From assembly GCF_030272615.1 (NCBI RefSeq), contig NC_081405.1:154087113-154151112 (forward strand): a DNA stretch of 64,000 bases, in the 5' to 3' direction. The DNA comes from Cryptomeria japonica (lineage: Eukaryota; Streptophyta; Pinopsida; Cupressales; Cupressaceae). Below the pieces are notes generated by a model. It searched no databases. It worked only from the letters and a program-made list of their open reading frames with translations, and was not told the origin of the DNA. A program made the translations under genes and the position numbers. Shown here one piece after another: positions 1-13,514 of the stretch (positions within the stretch are counted from its first letter, which is position 1; the number at the start of each line of letters is the position of its first letter).

Positions 1-2013
1 TATCTTCAGCTTTGTTGAAAAAGGATGTGCAGTTGTATCTTTTTGGTTTGGATATCATGGTTTGACTCTTCCTTTTGGGAGATCTTGGTTGAGGTTTTTT
101 ATCATGTCGCGGCCATGGAAGATCTTCAATTAGGATATGGTTGTCATAATTCGTGGAGAGCTTGGTTAGATAGTTTAGTGGGAGATTTGGTAATGATGCA
201 GGTTCTTTATTTGATGGTGGATGATTATCTTCATGTGATTCAAATATGGTGACATCATGGGGTCATGGATGAATCTTGAGTCTTTGGTGAGTTGTTGTAG
301 GTTCTCTTTAGTTTTGAGTATTAATCATTTGCTTTGGAGCTTTAGGATTTTTCAGGGTTATATTTTAAGTTATCATGGATTGATTGGTGGATGCTCATGG
401 ATACTAGAGAGACTTGGGTGAGGCTATGAGATATCATATTATCTGGGATCATGTGTTGATATGGTTACTCTTTGATGAGGATTTCAACAGAAAGATTGAG
501 GAGCCTACACCTGATTATGGATGTGAACCCCATTATGGACCTAACAAATATATTATCATTTTTTGTAAGATTTCATTGCTTGGTGTTGCGAGCGCATGAC
601 AATCTAGTTTCCCTCTCTTGGACTATTTTACAAGTGAATGATCTAAGAGGTATTGCCCACATGGTTATCAAATGTATTCTTTATTTTGCATATTTTTTTC
701 TCATGTGAGCTAAGTCTTGATTATAGAAATTCCAAGAGTTTGTTGAGTAGAAAATGCATGGTTTTATGGATTTATGTTGTTAATCTATGGATATATGTTT
801 GAGGACTTGTTTGGAGAGGTATAGGAAATGATTTGTGGCCTTAGGCATATTTCCTTTATTATGGGAATGGAAGGTTTGTTTGATCTACCTTTTGTATGAG
901 AGGTTTACATATATTACTAGCATTTTTCATTTGATTGAATGTTAGATGTTGAAATCCTTTCAATATGAGAATGGTGAAGGAGATCTTACATTACACAACC
1001 TGGTACATGTTAGTGTGGAACAAGGATATGGTTTTGATTTATAGGTTCTCTCTTTGGTCTTTTTTTTTCTACATGTTTGTATTCATGTGGTTGAGCATTA
1101 AGATCTTAGTAGAGCTATGTAGACTGATGATGAGAGAGGTATTGCAACATGTTTGGTTACAATATTTGCATATCAGTGTATGTTTATTTGACACTGTATA
1201 ATAAAGGAGTTAGCCACATTTTCTATGTGAAGTACTATGGATAAAATTTGTATGCCTTGATCTACTTTTAGATTGGACATTACTCGTGCATTGAGAGTTT
1301 ATAAATATATGTTTAATTGTCATCTGTAATATCTTGGTTTGTTGATTATTATTGTGATGATGAGTTTGCATGTTTCATTAGATTTGGATATATAATTTAT
1401 GCAAGTTATGGATTATCTACTTGTTTTCTTGTAGTGGGATGACTTGAATGTGGATCATTTATATCCATAAGATTGTTTCAATGGTGATGTAAAATTTATT
1501 AGTTGGACTTGTCTGTGGTCATTTGTGCATTAGTATGTTTCTTTGAGTTAGTAGGTTTGATATACAAAGATTTGATTACAGGTTTAAAGTTGATATGTTG
1601 ATGGCATGAAGTTTTATCTATGTTGGTTTATCTTGGTTTAAGGTATGAACCTTAGCTTGGATGAATTATAATTTGATATGGTTTCTATTCTAGGTGGTAT
1701 GTGTAAGGGAGTTACTCAAAGCCTTTGTTATTATTTGAATCCAATGCTTATGTTCATGTAGAGATCAATGTGGGTTTCAATGACAGTTGGCATGGTTCAC
1801 ATTGGCATGTTAATTTTCTTCCATAAGTGGTATGTTGAAGGATGTGAGGAAGTTGTTGCTTGATGGTGGTTGTCATGGTTTCTTTTGCAAGTGTCTTGTT
1901 GGAGCATGAGAGCATGGTGAATATTTAGATGGTACATGGATGGCTAAGCGATTTTTTTCCTTGTTCATGATTCCTATGGGTGCATCTACAATGTATGATG
2001 TCAAGTGGGAGAA
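1..2013. other. Decayed sequence, no gene recognised
   Basis: AT-rich with many short ORFs and no recognisable domain on either strand. Because a polypurine tract and a copia-like LTR start follow directly at its right edge, it may be the worn internal region of a copia element on the plus strand. No gag, integrase, RT or RNase H motif could be read, so that remains a guess. Confidence 0.4.
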
Positions 2014-2900
2014 TGTTAGCATTAAGGTACCATCTACCTTGTAAATCATATGACATGGTTCCAACATCAATAGAAAGTGTCCTAAGGCACTTAAGAAGTA
2101 TTAGGAAAATAATTTATAATATTTAATTATTACCATTATTTGCAATACATCCATAAGGGGTGATGGTTTCCACTAGCAACAGTAAAAGCAGGTTGTGAAC
2201 ACACCTATATAATATTGTTTTCCTTACATATGGAAATTTGGAATAAGATATTCAATGAATTGAGGAAATGGAAAAAGAGTGACCTTTGGGCTTCTCCAAG
2301 TGGGAGAATGGAAGAGGCAACATGTGTCTCTTGGTGTTCCATCATTTATTGCATTTAATGTAATGTTTATCTTGCAAGAATGGGTACCTAAGTTGGAGGG
2401 AAAGTATTGGAGCCAAAACCGATGTCTTTTCCAGTTTCGTAGAAGCATTCCAAGGGTTGTGACCTAATGAGGAATAAAGAGGCTTCTTTGGGCATATTTA
2501 TTGGTGGTTTTGGAGCTCCAATCATTCTATAAATTTAGCCTTTTGGGTATAGAATTTATGTGTAACAGTTGAATGTAGATTTCTATGTAGGAACGAATGA
2601 AATCTGGGAGACATAAGGAGTTTGTTCACATGTTCATAGGTGCTTCTATGGTGGAGGAAAATAGGAGAATGGAAGTGATTGTATTGTAAGAACATTTATT
2701 GTTGATAATGCAAGCTTGTCCTCTCTTCTTGGTGGTTTTTTCCCTGCAAGGGTTTGTCCATGTAAATCTTGTGTTATGTGTTAATCTTGTGTTGTTGATT
2801 TATGCCTTCTTGTTTCTATCGTATGTTGATGCTAATATTTATATTTTGTTGTTATGAGCTCACATAATATAGGTTTATTAAGCATGGTTTATAGGCTGAT
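2014..2900 (+). repeat. Probable Ty1/copia 3' LTR
   Basis: A purine tract at 2003-2013 (aagtgggagaa) is followed at once by TGTTAGC, the usual copia PPT and LTR start. A TATA-like stretch (cctatataat) lies at about 2203-2212. A U5-like passage (ttttccctgcaagggtttg, then tgtaaatcttg) lies at about 2738-2771. The right end is not defined and no target duplication was found. An old, unpaired 3' LTR is the best reading. Confidence 0.35.
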
Positions 2901-3139
2901 TTTTGACATTATAAAGAAGAAGTATCTAATCATGGTTTTTCACAATTAAGGCAACTTAAATTTTAGATTTGCATATGAGTTTCTAATTTTCATTTTAAAT
3001 CTATCCAAGCCTTGTATCTCGTCCTTTGATTATTTTATTGAATAGATATTATTCTTCACAATCTTTGGTAATGAAACTGTTTATTTCCCGACAACTAAAG
3101 AAGAGTTATTCACAATTATGAGAGGTTCATTTGGAAAGG

Positions 3140-4747
3140 TGATGGGATAGGGAATGCGATAGACTAGCCCAGTCTATGCTCGCAGATCCTTTCCTTGGAT
3201 CACCAAGTGTTCTAACCACACCCTAGGGTCTCTAGGACTTCCCTTGCTTGTGGAATCCCTTTACCTTGCCCAATCCACCCACCAACAACTTGAATTACTT
3301 CTCCTAAGGTCTCACCTACTCATGAGACTCAAAGAACCCTTACTTTGGCTAATAAGGGTTTGGCTTGTCCCACACCTTCTTAGGTCCTAGCAAGGATAGG
3401 ACAGGTCTTAGACAAGGTTTCTCATCCATTCATGTTCCCCCAAGAGGTTTCAACCTTCCAACCCCTTACCGATTTCACTATTTTGTCTTTTTCCTACAAA
3501 ATAGGGCTACAAGGAATGTGCCCAATTAGGCCTCCTATCCGGACTTTTAGGGCTCCCTCTCGTAGACGATGCATATTCTTGTGAAACTCCCCAAAAGAAC
3601 TACTATTCATTTGGCAAGGGCTCAAGGATTTTTTTGGTTTTGGGCCTCCAAGTGTCCATACACTGCCCTAGGTGAATTTTGAGGTTTTTAAGGGTTTTTA
3701 AGAGGGTTTTCAGGCCTACCAAGGTCACAGTGTTGGTTTGATGTTCTTGCCACCTTGTCTGGATTGGTAGAAGCTCCTCCTTCTCACCGATGGTGCTCCA
3801 CTCACCCCTCTACAACTCCTCCAAAGGGTGCATCCTCCTCTGACCTTCCTTGCTCTCCTGGACCTTTGCAACCTTAACCCTTCCTAGTCGAGCACTGTCT
3901 AGTCTCCCCTAGGAGTGGGTCTTTGGTTGGCTTCCCTGCATCTTCAAGGGCCCTGCTTGCTCTAAAGTAATGTACAGGGTTTGTACTCTTGTTCCCCATG
4001 GTTTCATGGTGATTCCACAATGGGGAAAGGAGTTATCAACCCATAGACACAAACCAGTCCAAAAACTGGACAGTGAGAAGGAAGTTTACAAAATATTTAC
4101 AAACACACAACACCTGCAAAACAAAACCTAATATAAATGCTCAAAATTAAGGTATATACACCATATAAGATTCACAACATAGTTTGGCTTGAATATCAAT
4201 CCATTATCAATCCTTCATTGCTCCATTAGTGCCAACTGGCAACAAAATTACAGTCACAGTCAAGTTACTTTCCTTGGGCCATACAAAAACTAACCTCCAA
4301 CCCATCATCTTAGGGTTTGCAACTACATATAGTACCCTTACCTCATTCTATGTGCCCATATTAGGGTTTTCCATGCTAAGCTAAGGATTTTGACCTACTA
4401 GGTGGAAAAGTTGCTTGACAACTTTGAAAAGTTGTCATGCAACTTTTGCAACTTTTGAGCAACTTTCTCAATGTTGCTTTTCTTGACTCCTAGGCCCACA
4501 TTGGGCTATCCTATGGACACCACCGTGCTAAGAAGGACCCTAAACAAATCAAAGGCATGCATATCCTCTACTCCATAAGAAACATCAACCTAGACTCATG
4601 AACCTAGGACCAAACTAGGACCTAAACTAGGACCTGAATAAGACCTATGAGCTCATGGCTCTTATTATATTTACAATGGCTTCTTAAAGAAGCAAGAACA
4701 CAACAAAATCAAATGGTGGGAGCCCTTTGAAGGGTGCTCCTGCACCA
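3140..4747. repeat. Solo LTR, about 1.6 kb
   Basis: The block begins TGATGGGATAGG and ends GCTCCTGCACCA, so it has TG...CA ends. It is flanked by aaagg (3135-3139) and caagg (4748-4752), a 4-of-5 match to a target-site duplication. It is more GC-rich than its AT-rich flanks and has no coding potential. The orientation could not be fixed. The region contains repeated 'aactttg/aacttttgcaac' motifs around 4410-4470. Confidence 0.5.
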
Positions 4748-5036
4748 CAAGGCCCTTTATTTTAAACATATTGGTGAATCACTTCCAAGCATCTTTTGCA
4801 ACATATTTGACCATAAATATTCAAGCTAAGCATCATATTTGATTCATTAAATTATATAAGTTAAAAATTATATTTCTTGTCTCTATCCCAAATCAAAATT
4901 ACAAGATTTTATTAATCTTTAATCATTTGCTCAAAGTAAATTATAATGAGGGCATTTATTTTTATTGCAAATAGATACTAAGACATTTAAAAGATGAATT
5001 TAATGGAATGGGGTAATTTTCATATCTATTTTATAA

Positions 5037-6590
5037 TGTCACTTGCTAAATTTAAGGCATTTTAAAAAAAAAAACTCAATAATATGTGAGAGCAGACAAA
5101 GAAACCCTCATTTTTTGTCAATATTTACTTACAACATTAAAACATTTGCAAAATCTTATAATATATTAATATTTGCATAGTAACATTATCCACTCTTAAG
5201 TATCCTTAAAACTTCTAAATTTAATCCTAAATATTAACTTATAATTTATTCTTCCCAAAATGAACAAAAGTAGAGATTTCTCATTATATTCACAACATAA
5301 CACTAAGCCCACAATGAAAGATAAATAATAAACCATGTTTATATCAATCAATATGGATATGTCTTACAAAATGTTATTGTTGCAATAATGACAAATTGAA
5401 GTTACTCGATAATTATAATTATGGCAACTCGCGACTACCCAATAATGACATCAAATTCAAAATATAACATTTTTTAGACAACCTAGATTATATATCAACT
5501 ATTACATTAAACAAGACTATAAAACACTACAAAAATCTAGCTTAAATAGCTATGACAAATTGAAACATAAAATCTTACACCCATGAAAACTATGTGTCAT
5601 CTAAACTTCATATTGATGATTTTGACCAAGATTAAAGTTTGAACGTGACTTTATGTGGGACTACTACTTCAATCAAAGGAGTTTCATCCTTTAATGTGAT
5701 AGTTATGGTCTTTTCATCCCTCAACCTCTATAGTTTTATGGGATTTTTTCCTTAGATTTGGATGCTTGAACAACAAGATGCCCTCTTCCATCTATCTTTA
5801 CAATCTTTAGATGACTAGAAAGATCACCAAAACAACATAGTGGTCATCATCATTGGTCTAGTACACGGTAATGCTCCCCATAACCATTGAATATATTTTC
5901 CTTTGGATAAAGTTGATAATGGCATCCTCCTATGTAAAAATAGTCTTGTAAGGTATGGATGAGGGTCCTTTGCAATATGCAAGTCTCCAAGTATGGAAAT
6001 GAACTACTACATTAATGGTTCTTGTTGGTTCCCTTTTAGCATGTGCTACTAGATGAACCCAAATAGTTCAATTTCAAGTATACTGGGATGAATTTCAATG
6101 CCATTTGGAATCCCACATGAAGCCACATTGATATTTTATCCATTAATGGTATTCATAATGCCAAGGGTGGTAGGTGGAGAGGGGTAATAAAAAATGACAG
6201 GAATGTGGTTTGAAGGTAGGGGTTGGCAAAAGGGATGATGGCATGCACAACTCTAAAGTTCTAATGAAGAGATGAGTGAAATAAAGTATTGGTTGGGAGG
6301 TGTGGTAGGGGAAGGTTAAATATCTTGATGGGGATAGAGAGAGAAGTAAAATTGAGAAGGGAGTCATTTTGGGAAGGTTAACTTTGTCACTCTAATTTCT
6401 CACACTAATTTCTCACACAAACTCATTAGATTTACTATGCTTTCATACTTTTACCTTTACGGGACTTAGACCAACACTTGGAAGATAAAGGGGAAGGATC
6501 TACATGAAAAGTGATATCAAGGAAAGTTTCAAATTCAATAAATGTGCATTTCAATCCATGACACGAGTTGCATGAAAATGGGACATGACG
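5037..6590 (-). repeat. 3' LTR of the chromovirus
   Basis: Directly repeated at 12079-15303 once the later insertions there are removed. Matching blocks include 5640-5830 with 12485-12720, 5905-5975 with 13525-13590, 6145-6370 with 14875-15110, and 6475-6590 with 15190-15303. On the plus strand it runs from TGTCACTTGC to CATGACG; the second copy ends CATGACA. Many substitutions and small indels separate the copies. Confidence 0.75.
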
Positions 6591-6593
6591 AGT

Positions 6594-6860
6594 CTAACCT
6601 AACCAATTTATCTTTCCCTCAAGTAATTCAAAGCTTGGATATTCAAGAAAGTGTGGGCCTTCCCATATTGCATCCTCGGTAAGAATATTATTCCATCTAA
6701 TCAAGTACTTGGTTATGATTTTTCTCTTGAATTTCCTTTTTTTGGTCTCTATGACTATCTTAGAGACCAAGATGAGGAGGTATCTTCGAGGAAGGTTCAA
6801 TATGTTTTCCCAGTGCCCTCTTCAGTTGGAATATATAAAACACATTATGCATTTTAATTT
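6594..6860 (-). pseudogene. Chromodomain tail of gypsy integrase
   Basis: A 68-codon open stretch on the minus strand contains YLIRWNNILTEDAIWEGPHF, which follows the chromodomain pattern YLVKWKG..ED.TWE.., then a hydrophobic-charged end (ELLEGKINW). In chromoviruses this domain follows the integrase and directs insertion towards particular chromatin. It lies just upstream (in element sense) of the 3' LTR, as expected. The upstream linker is RRYLLILVSKIVIETKKRKF-like and basic. It is a fragment of a dead gene. Confidence 0.7.
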
Positions 6861-7079
6861 AATCTAGTAATTACAACTCATACGCTACCTCAACTACCTA
6901 CTTTAGGACATTATATGGCCTCTAAAAGTGAGGATTGGGTTTTTCATAATTGATTGCCTTTACAAATGATTGCTTGCAAGGCTACAATAAAAAAAATACG
7001 AACTCTCCTATTTAAAACATTTCATCCACATGATTGCAATCAACACACATATTTTTGTTGATTTTGTGGTTGTTGGAGA

Positions 7080-7760
7080 TTATTTTTGAGTGACTTCAAA
7101 ATGTATTAGCCTTGTAGGATCAAGTCAATTGCTCCTTGGAACCTATTATCAAAATAAACAGGATCAACAAATTTTAAAAATCTTCATACCATATAATACA
7201 ACGAAGGGGTTCAACTTAATTAACAATGTGATGAATTGTATTATAGTGGTACTTCCGCAAGGGAAGCCATGTTATCCATGCATTTTGCTAGTCCATTGCA
7301 TAGTTTTTTATTGCATTCCACCCATTTATTTACTATCTTAATTTGTTCGTCCATTTGAAGGTAATTGTTAGTGTTGGGTGTGAATTTGGTTCCCACCAAA
7401 CAAAATAGCCTTTTCTATATGCTCAAGGATTGAGTATCTATGTCACTCATAACTCTCTTAGGTGGTCCATGAAGCATAAACACTCCTCGAAGAACACTTT
7501 AGCAACCTATGGTGCCTTTTAATTCAAATAAATGATAAAGAGGTATACATAATAAATGGGTTTTTCCACAACTATGTACAATCCTTGACTTGGACCTTAA
7601 GGAGTCCTACAATGAATTCCTTGAGGCACTCACCCAATTTCTCTTAATAATTGGAAATGTACGAAACAATCTTATTAGAAGTGACTACTTTATTTTGTTT
7701 CATTTGCAAATAAAAAAATCCACGACCTATTAGAGGATGTCACATTGGAGTCCCTTCCAA
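7080..7760 (-). pseudogene. Ty3/gypsy integrase core, decayed
   Basis: Minus-strand translation with frameshifts gives runs matching the retroviral-type integrase core. They include GVFMLHGPPKRVMSDIDTQS (family pattern F..HG.P..I.SDRD..F) followed by LVGTKFTPNTNNYLQMDEQ (LVGTKL..ST..HPQTDGQ) and IVNKWVE (E..N). The second catalytic Asp is retained in SDID, and the downstream NKWVE end is clear. Several stop codons interrupt it. It sits between RNase H and the chromodomain. Confidence 0.75.
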
Positions 7761-8049
7761 GTACACCTATCTTTGATTTTCTTATAAGTTTTAAAATACT
7801 ATTAGTGGCTCACAAAAAGAAAGTAATGGATTACCCTTATAAATTTTGTCTTAATCTTAGATTCCTATAATCTTGTCCTTTAGAGCATGAGGTCATTGGA
7901 TATTAAGTACTTTTAATCTGGTATTTCACTTCTAGAATGCCAATATTTAATGTATTCTTTGTGTATTATGTGTCACATTAGTCTTCCAATTTGTGGAGAT
8001 GTCAAGCATTAAGTTCAAGGTTGCTCTCACAAATAAAGAATTAACAACA

Positions 8050-8484
8050 CTATTTATTTTTCTCTTCACAGACTTGAGATCAAAATCAAATGCTTGAAGT
8101 TTAGTTTACCATTTTTTGTTGTTTCTCATTCAAATATTTTGGGTTGAAGAAATATTTCATGGTCCATCTTGATCTTGAACTTTGACAATATTTGCATGAG
8201 GGACAAAATATCTTTATCATAGATTGAGAATTTCCTTTTTGCCTACTTGGAATTATAACTCTGAAAGGCAATGGGGTGCTTTTGCATTAGTGTGACTTTG
8301 ATTCCCTCTCCAAAATAATTAAATTCCAAAATAAATGGAAGAAAATATTAAGTAATAACTAATAGAGGACATGACCTCATTACCACCTTTAGCTTGTCAA
8401 AATTCTATTGTCTTACTTTCATCCACTTGAAGGCTCCTTCCTTTGTTAGGTTTGTTAAGGGAGTGGTTAGCTATGATAAACCTT
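8050..8484 (-). pseudogene. Ty3/gypsy RT thumb and RNase H, decayed
   Basis: Minus-strand reading gives LTTPLTNLTKEGAFKWMKV (family: I..PLT.LLKKG.F.W), then VTLMQKHPIAFQSYNSK (GAVLMQ..HPIAY.S.K), RKFSIYDKDILSLMQ (R.YS.YEKE.LA...), and KIKMDHEIFLQP (V.TDH..L...L.Q). The order is right for the RT connection and RNase H. Stops and frame changes are frequent. It was separated from the RT palm by the solo LTR at 8485-9289. Confidence 0.75.
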
Positions 8485-9289
8485 TGTTTATGGTGAAAGT
8501 GGATAATAACAATATTGAAAGACTAAATAGATTCAACCACAAAACCCTAGCCTAACAACAACAAAGATCCACCATAGCATATGAAGATTACCTAAGACAA
8601 TGCAAATCAAATGAAATCACAAAGATTATACCATCAAATATCCAATAGGGTTTGAATCTCCATTCTTCCTATCTCCATTGATCTTGTTTGATATATTTGC
8701 TCTCAGATTTTATGTGTGCACAAGAGCTCAACAAAGAATGGAAATGTGGTTGCAAGTAGGCTTGATCACATATGAAAGTTCAAAAGCGTAGAGTAGTAGG
8801 GTAGAATGATTAGCTGATTAGTTGATTGAATAGGGTTGACAATGAAAGAGAGTATCCTCTTATATAGAGGACACTATAAGAAATGGAGGGATAAGATTGA
8901 GAGGTGTAAAAGATAAATGGTCGGCTAGGATTAGAGGGTAGGTAGAGGAAATAATAAAATAATGAGAGGGTAGGTAGTGTAGGAATTAAGAGATGAATGA
9001 AATGTGTCATAGGTGGAAAAGGTTAATGAATTAATTAAATAAATAAAGATTTATTTAATTAATAGAGGAAGTGGGATCAGTTAAATAAATAAGAGTATTT
9101 ATTTAATTTAGGAAAAGGGGAATTTAAATAAATAAAGGTATTTATTTAAATGAGAAACAAGGATAGAGGAGGATAAATGAATTAATTAAATGAATAAAGA
9201 TTTATTTAATTAATAAAAGAATTAGGGTAAAATAATTAAATAAATAAAGATATTTATTTAATTAGAGAAGACAATTTTAGTTGTCTACA
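8485..9289 (-). repeat. Solo LTR inside the chromovirus
   Basis: 805 bp with TG...CA ends (TGTAGACAACT start on the minus strand) and a perfect 5-bp target duplication ACCTT at 8480-8484 and 9290-9294. It splits the RT/RNase H reading of the host element exactly. Its U3 has several diverged copies of a 'ttaattaaataaataaagatttatttaatt'-type AT block (9030-9270). A TATA-like region with 'tcctctatataagagg' lies near 8855-8875. No coding content. Confidence 0.85.
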
Positions 9290-9489
9290 ACCTTTATAAA
9301 ATATTTTGTAGTGACTGTATAGGCCAAGGGGTAGAGGCAAAACCACAACACACAACCACCTTGATCTTTTCCCAGTCTACTTGCACTCTACTTGCACTCC
9401 CTTTATACTGATGATGTGCTCTAAATATGTAATTTATGCCATAGAAACTCCATATTTAGACTCTTTGTCAAAAACAGTCTAGGAATCCA

Positions 9490-9910
9490 AAAACCCCAAC
9501 ACTTCATATATGTGCCTTAGGTGCACTTCCAATTTCTCGCTATAAATGAGAATGCCATCAAAGAAAATGTGGACAAATTTCCTCTAATATTTTACAATCC
9601 ATACAAGAGTAGAATATTGTAGGCACATTTTCAAGCAAAATAAAATGATAAATATTCACAGAACATATAGTTGCATCTAAAGTTGTCTTATATATATCCT
9701 CCTCTCAGATATGGGTTTGATGGTGACCCAATTCAAGGACTATTTTTTAGAAATAGATTACTCCATGGAATTTGTTTATTAGCCTATCAATCCCAGGGAT
9801 TAGGTACCAATTTATTATTGTAGATACCTATTTAGTATTTTTTATTTAATGCACACTCTCGTTGTGTCATGCTTCTTTCTTACCAAGACCACCAAGGAAG
9901 AAAAGGTGCT
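9490..9910 (-). pseudogene. Ty3/gypsy reverse transcriptase palm, decayed
   Basis: Minus-strand translation, with stops, shows LVVLVRKKHDTTRVCIK (family VLLVKKKDGTWRMC.D), then ELGHHQTHI.EEDIYKTTLD (L.SGYHQI.I...DI.KTAF) and FFDGILIYSEKLEVHLRHI (FFDDILIYS....EHL.HL). The catalytic FxDD motif reads FFDG, so one Asp is lost. This is the most informative fragment for assigning the element to Ty3/gypsy. Confidence 0.8.
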
Positions 9911-10436
9911 AAATCTAGGTTGAACGTACCCTATTTCTAATAACTCCTTTATTGTGTTTTTCATTGTATTCCTTTTGTTATTTGAGATGAAGATAAGAGG
10001 TGGTGATAATAGCACTATACCCTTCCCCTAACTCAAAAATATGCTCAAAGCCTCTATCAAGTGACCTCCTAGGAGGGATGTTGTTGAATACCTTATAATA
10101 CTTGTCCAAGACCTTCTAAAACTCCTTAGGATACAAATCCTTATTTTCTTTGGAGTTTGTCGTTGATATCAAGCACTGCACTATCCTATCTACTTATCCA
10201 TGTTTATGAATTATTTGCATCCATTTTGTTGATATTATCCATGGTGTTTCACTTGTCATCCCACAAAGTACATCCTTGTTTCATTTATATTGGAATTTTA
10301 GTTCCATGTTTAAGAAAATTTGTATGATTTTACCCAATGAGTACAATCATTGGATTCCCAAAACTATATACTTGTCTCCAATATCAACGTCATGTAAGTC
10401 ATCCTTAATGTCATACTACATAAGGGTTAGGTTCAA

Positions 10437-10673
10437 CTAAAATATTTGTTTGTTGTGTTCAAGGGATGATCCATCCAATATCATTACATTAAAACCTTTG
10501 AAATATTTTATTTTGATACCCCATCCAGCAAGTAGTCCCTTATTTATAATATAATGAGTAACACTAGTGTTAGTGAGCATAATGATTCTTTTTCCTTTTA
10601 GAACTCCTTGATCTCTAAATAGGTTGTATTTTGGTGTCCCTAAAATCTTGGCAAGGACTTCATCGAGCTTCAT
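10437..10673 (-). pseudogene. Ty3/gypsy aspartic protease, decayed
   Basis: An open stretch of 78 codons on the minus strand. It contains MLTNTSVTHYIINKGL, corresponding to the family's L.DTGATHNFI...L, and then FNVMILDGSSL (F.V.VADG..L). The catalytic DTG triad has become NTS, so it cannot be active. It lies between the gag zinc knuckle and the RT, as expected for a retropepsin-like protease. Confidence 0.65.
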
Positions 10674-10799
10674 ATTGATCCTTTGTTTTATCTTCTTTTT
10701 CTTTGGCCTCCTATTTTGACTCTTCCCCTTTGCATGGCAATTTAGGTCCTGTTAGCTCTTGACTCATTCTCCAAGACTATCTTAATATAGTGCCCTTTC

Positions 10800-11420
10800 T
10801 ATTTTCCCGGGTACCTATAAGCATGTGACCAAGGTTTCTCATAGGAGAAACATAGTTTCCTTCTTCTTAATTCATTTCTTGCCTTCAAATCCTATTTTGA
10901 AGTAAATTTTATTGGAAGATGGAAGGCATTTTTTGGAATTCGTTATTTGGCATAACTATCTCTAAGGCTAAGGCTCTCTTGATTGCCCCTTGGATAGAAG
11001 GTGCTTCAAAGGATCTAACCCAACCTTTTTAGAGATTCAACAAGTCCTTCAATAAAGAGCATAATTAATATTTTCTTTAAAACTTTAGGCACCATCACAA
11101 CTAGTTTTTGAAATTATATCATAGAGTTCTTCTTGAATCAAATTGCTCAAGTTGAGCTAGCTCTCAAAGGTGTACCTCAAGATCATTTTTATCAAACCTT
11201 TCAATTATAAATCTACACAACTCATTATACAAGTTGATGGCTTTGTGGCCTTGAGTGATTAGTACATGGTACCACCATTCATGTGTGGTACCCTCTAGAT
11301 GCAATGTAGTGAATTTGATGGTCTCATCCTAATTCATGGGTCTAAGAGATAGGTTTATGTCTAATTTTTGAATTTGTGCATAATTTATGCACTTGTTGGA
11401 TCCATCAAAGGTGGGGAGTA
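10800..11420 (-). pseudogene. Ty3/gypsy gag with zinc-knuckle relic
   Basis: Minus-strand reading gives HEWWYHVLITQGHKAINLYN, then RFIIERFDKNDLEVHL.ELAQLEQ, then LLKDLLNL, the usual retrotransposon capsid pattern (EWW..L, F...F..RF....., .L..L.Q, FI.GL). Nearer the protease, at about 10810-10857, LCFSYEKPWSHAYRYP matches a degenerate CCHC knuckle of the C..C..PW.PGH.C type. Stops and frame changes throughout. Confidence 0.65.
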
Positions 11421-12829
11421 TCGATTTTCTCAAAACATGTTATATATTTCTTAGTGTGTTTGACGACCTTAGTTCAGGTGTAGCCATTTTGACTTGAATT
11501 ATTTAAATTTATAAAGTTATTAAGAGATATTTTAGCTCAAATTTCCTTTGGGAGGGCTTGGTGCTTTGCACAACACTTTGTAATTTTATTTACAATTAGG
11601 ATTTGAGCTTTAACCTTATGAACACTTTCATGCATCTCTTCTTCCTGTGAAAGGAATACATGATAGAAAGGCCTAGTTGACGAAACCAAGACAATATTCT
11701 AAGTGTTGGTTGGAATGACATTATGATAGTTAGCTCCTAATGTGATTCCTCCAGTAGTCTATTGTCTATTTATGTTCATGGTATTATCCATTTTGTGAAG
11801 TATCTAAACTAACATATATATTATCAAGTCAAACTTATTTTCTACCCTCACCATAGGGATCTCATTCTTTCCCCTCTCAATCATACTACTCTATTATAAG
11901 ATAGTTCCCATTGGAAGGTCTTCATAATCCAAAATCCTTGAAAGGAAATTTTTTTTTCTCATTTCTCTTAGATAATACCTACTTGTTTAGTCATTGGAAT
12001 GCAAAAAAGTTCAATACGTAGATAGAATTCGTAGATAAAATAATTTGGTAGGAAAATAAGCTATGATACAACTATAATGTACATGCTAGATTTAGGATAA
12101 ATAGACTCAAAAATATGTAAAGAGTAGCCAAATAAACTATAAATTCACTTCAACTTTTTACCAACAACTTAAGAAACCTCCAAAAACCCTTAATTATATT
12201 AATCTTTATGTACAACAATATTATCCACTTTTAAATATGCATCAAACTTCTTAATATAATCTTCGATAATAAACTCTAATGTATTATGCCTAAACGAAAA
12301 AATAGAGATTCCTCATTACATTCATAAATAATGGCAACCCATAGCCATCCAAACATGACACCCAATTGAGAATATAATATTTATACAGAACCTAAATTAC
12401 AAATCAATAATTATGTTGAACGAGACTATAAAATACTACAAAATATGGGCAACAACAACTATAAGTGTTGTGTAGGTTATCAACAATTTTGACCACCATT
12501 AAATCTTGACCATGAACTTTATGTGAAACCACTCTTTTAACTAAAGAGATTTTGTACTTTGACATCATATCTACAAGGCTTCCATCTCTTGGCCTCCATA
12601 GATATGTGGGTTTGATCCTCAAATCTACATCCTTGAACAAGTGCTCATGAAAATTTCTTGTTAGGATTTTTGTTGGTTTATTCAAATCTATACTCTCTTC
12701 CATCTATCTTTGTAAGCTCAAGATGCCCAAAAAGAGCATAAAAAATATCACAATGGTCATCATGTTGGGTCTAGAACGTGAGAACGACTTCTTGTACCTA
12801 TTACTCATTGTTTCCCTTTGTATGGTTAG

Positions 12830-13514
12830 GAAATTTCCAACCATGCATTAAAAACCTCCACATAACCCAAATTAAGAAAGCCATGCAAATAAGTATTCAA
12901 AATACACATGCAAATGAATAGACAACATACCATCAAAGGTGACACAAGATATACCCTGAGAAAAACCTAGCCTCCAAAAGTATCCATCTATCATGTATTA
13001 TTCAACAATGAAAACGTTACAATACATCTTTAGAGTCTCCACAAGCACTTATAAAAACACAAGCTCTATACAAGAACTCCATTTAAACAATCATGCAACC
13101 AAACATCCCATGCCAAGCTTTAAATCCTCATAAATGATAACAAGAGTTGTTCTCAACCTCTTAACCAAAAATAGCCAGCTGACTAACCTTAGACAACTAC
13201 CCATACGTTTGCTTTTATAGAAATAAGTTCACACAAAACCACCAAGTGGTATTACATAAAACCATGTGACTAATACCACGAGATTACAAAACTATTTCAT
13301 TTAACATTGGTACTAAGTTTTCCCACTATCAAACATATCCCATGTGAAGCCCTACATTACATATTTATCACAATGTTATATATAAAACGGCCTCAAGGAT
13401 GTTGACCCCATGTGCAATGCATATATCCTAAGGTCTCCTAGATGCACCACAAATAACAATAAATAAATAAAATAATAACATTATGCAAGGTATACAACAC
13501 CACTTTTCCCAACA
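12830..13514 (-). repeat. LTR-like insertion in the 5' LTR
   Basis: About 0.68 kb absent from the partner LTR. Its right edge on the plus strand is CTTTTCCCAACA, that is, a minus-strand start TGTTGGGAAAAG. A 'ctgagaaaaaccta' motif near 12957 is typical of R/U5 in copia LTRs. The left edge and target duplication are not resolved. Confidence 0.4.
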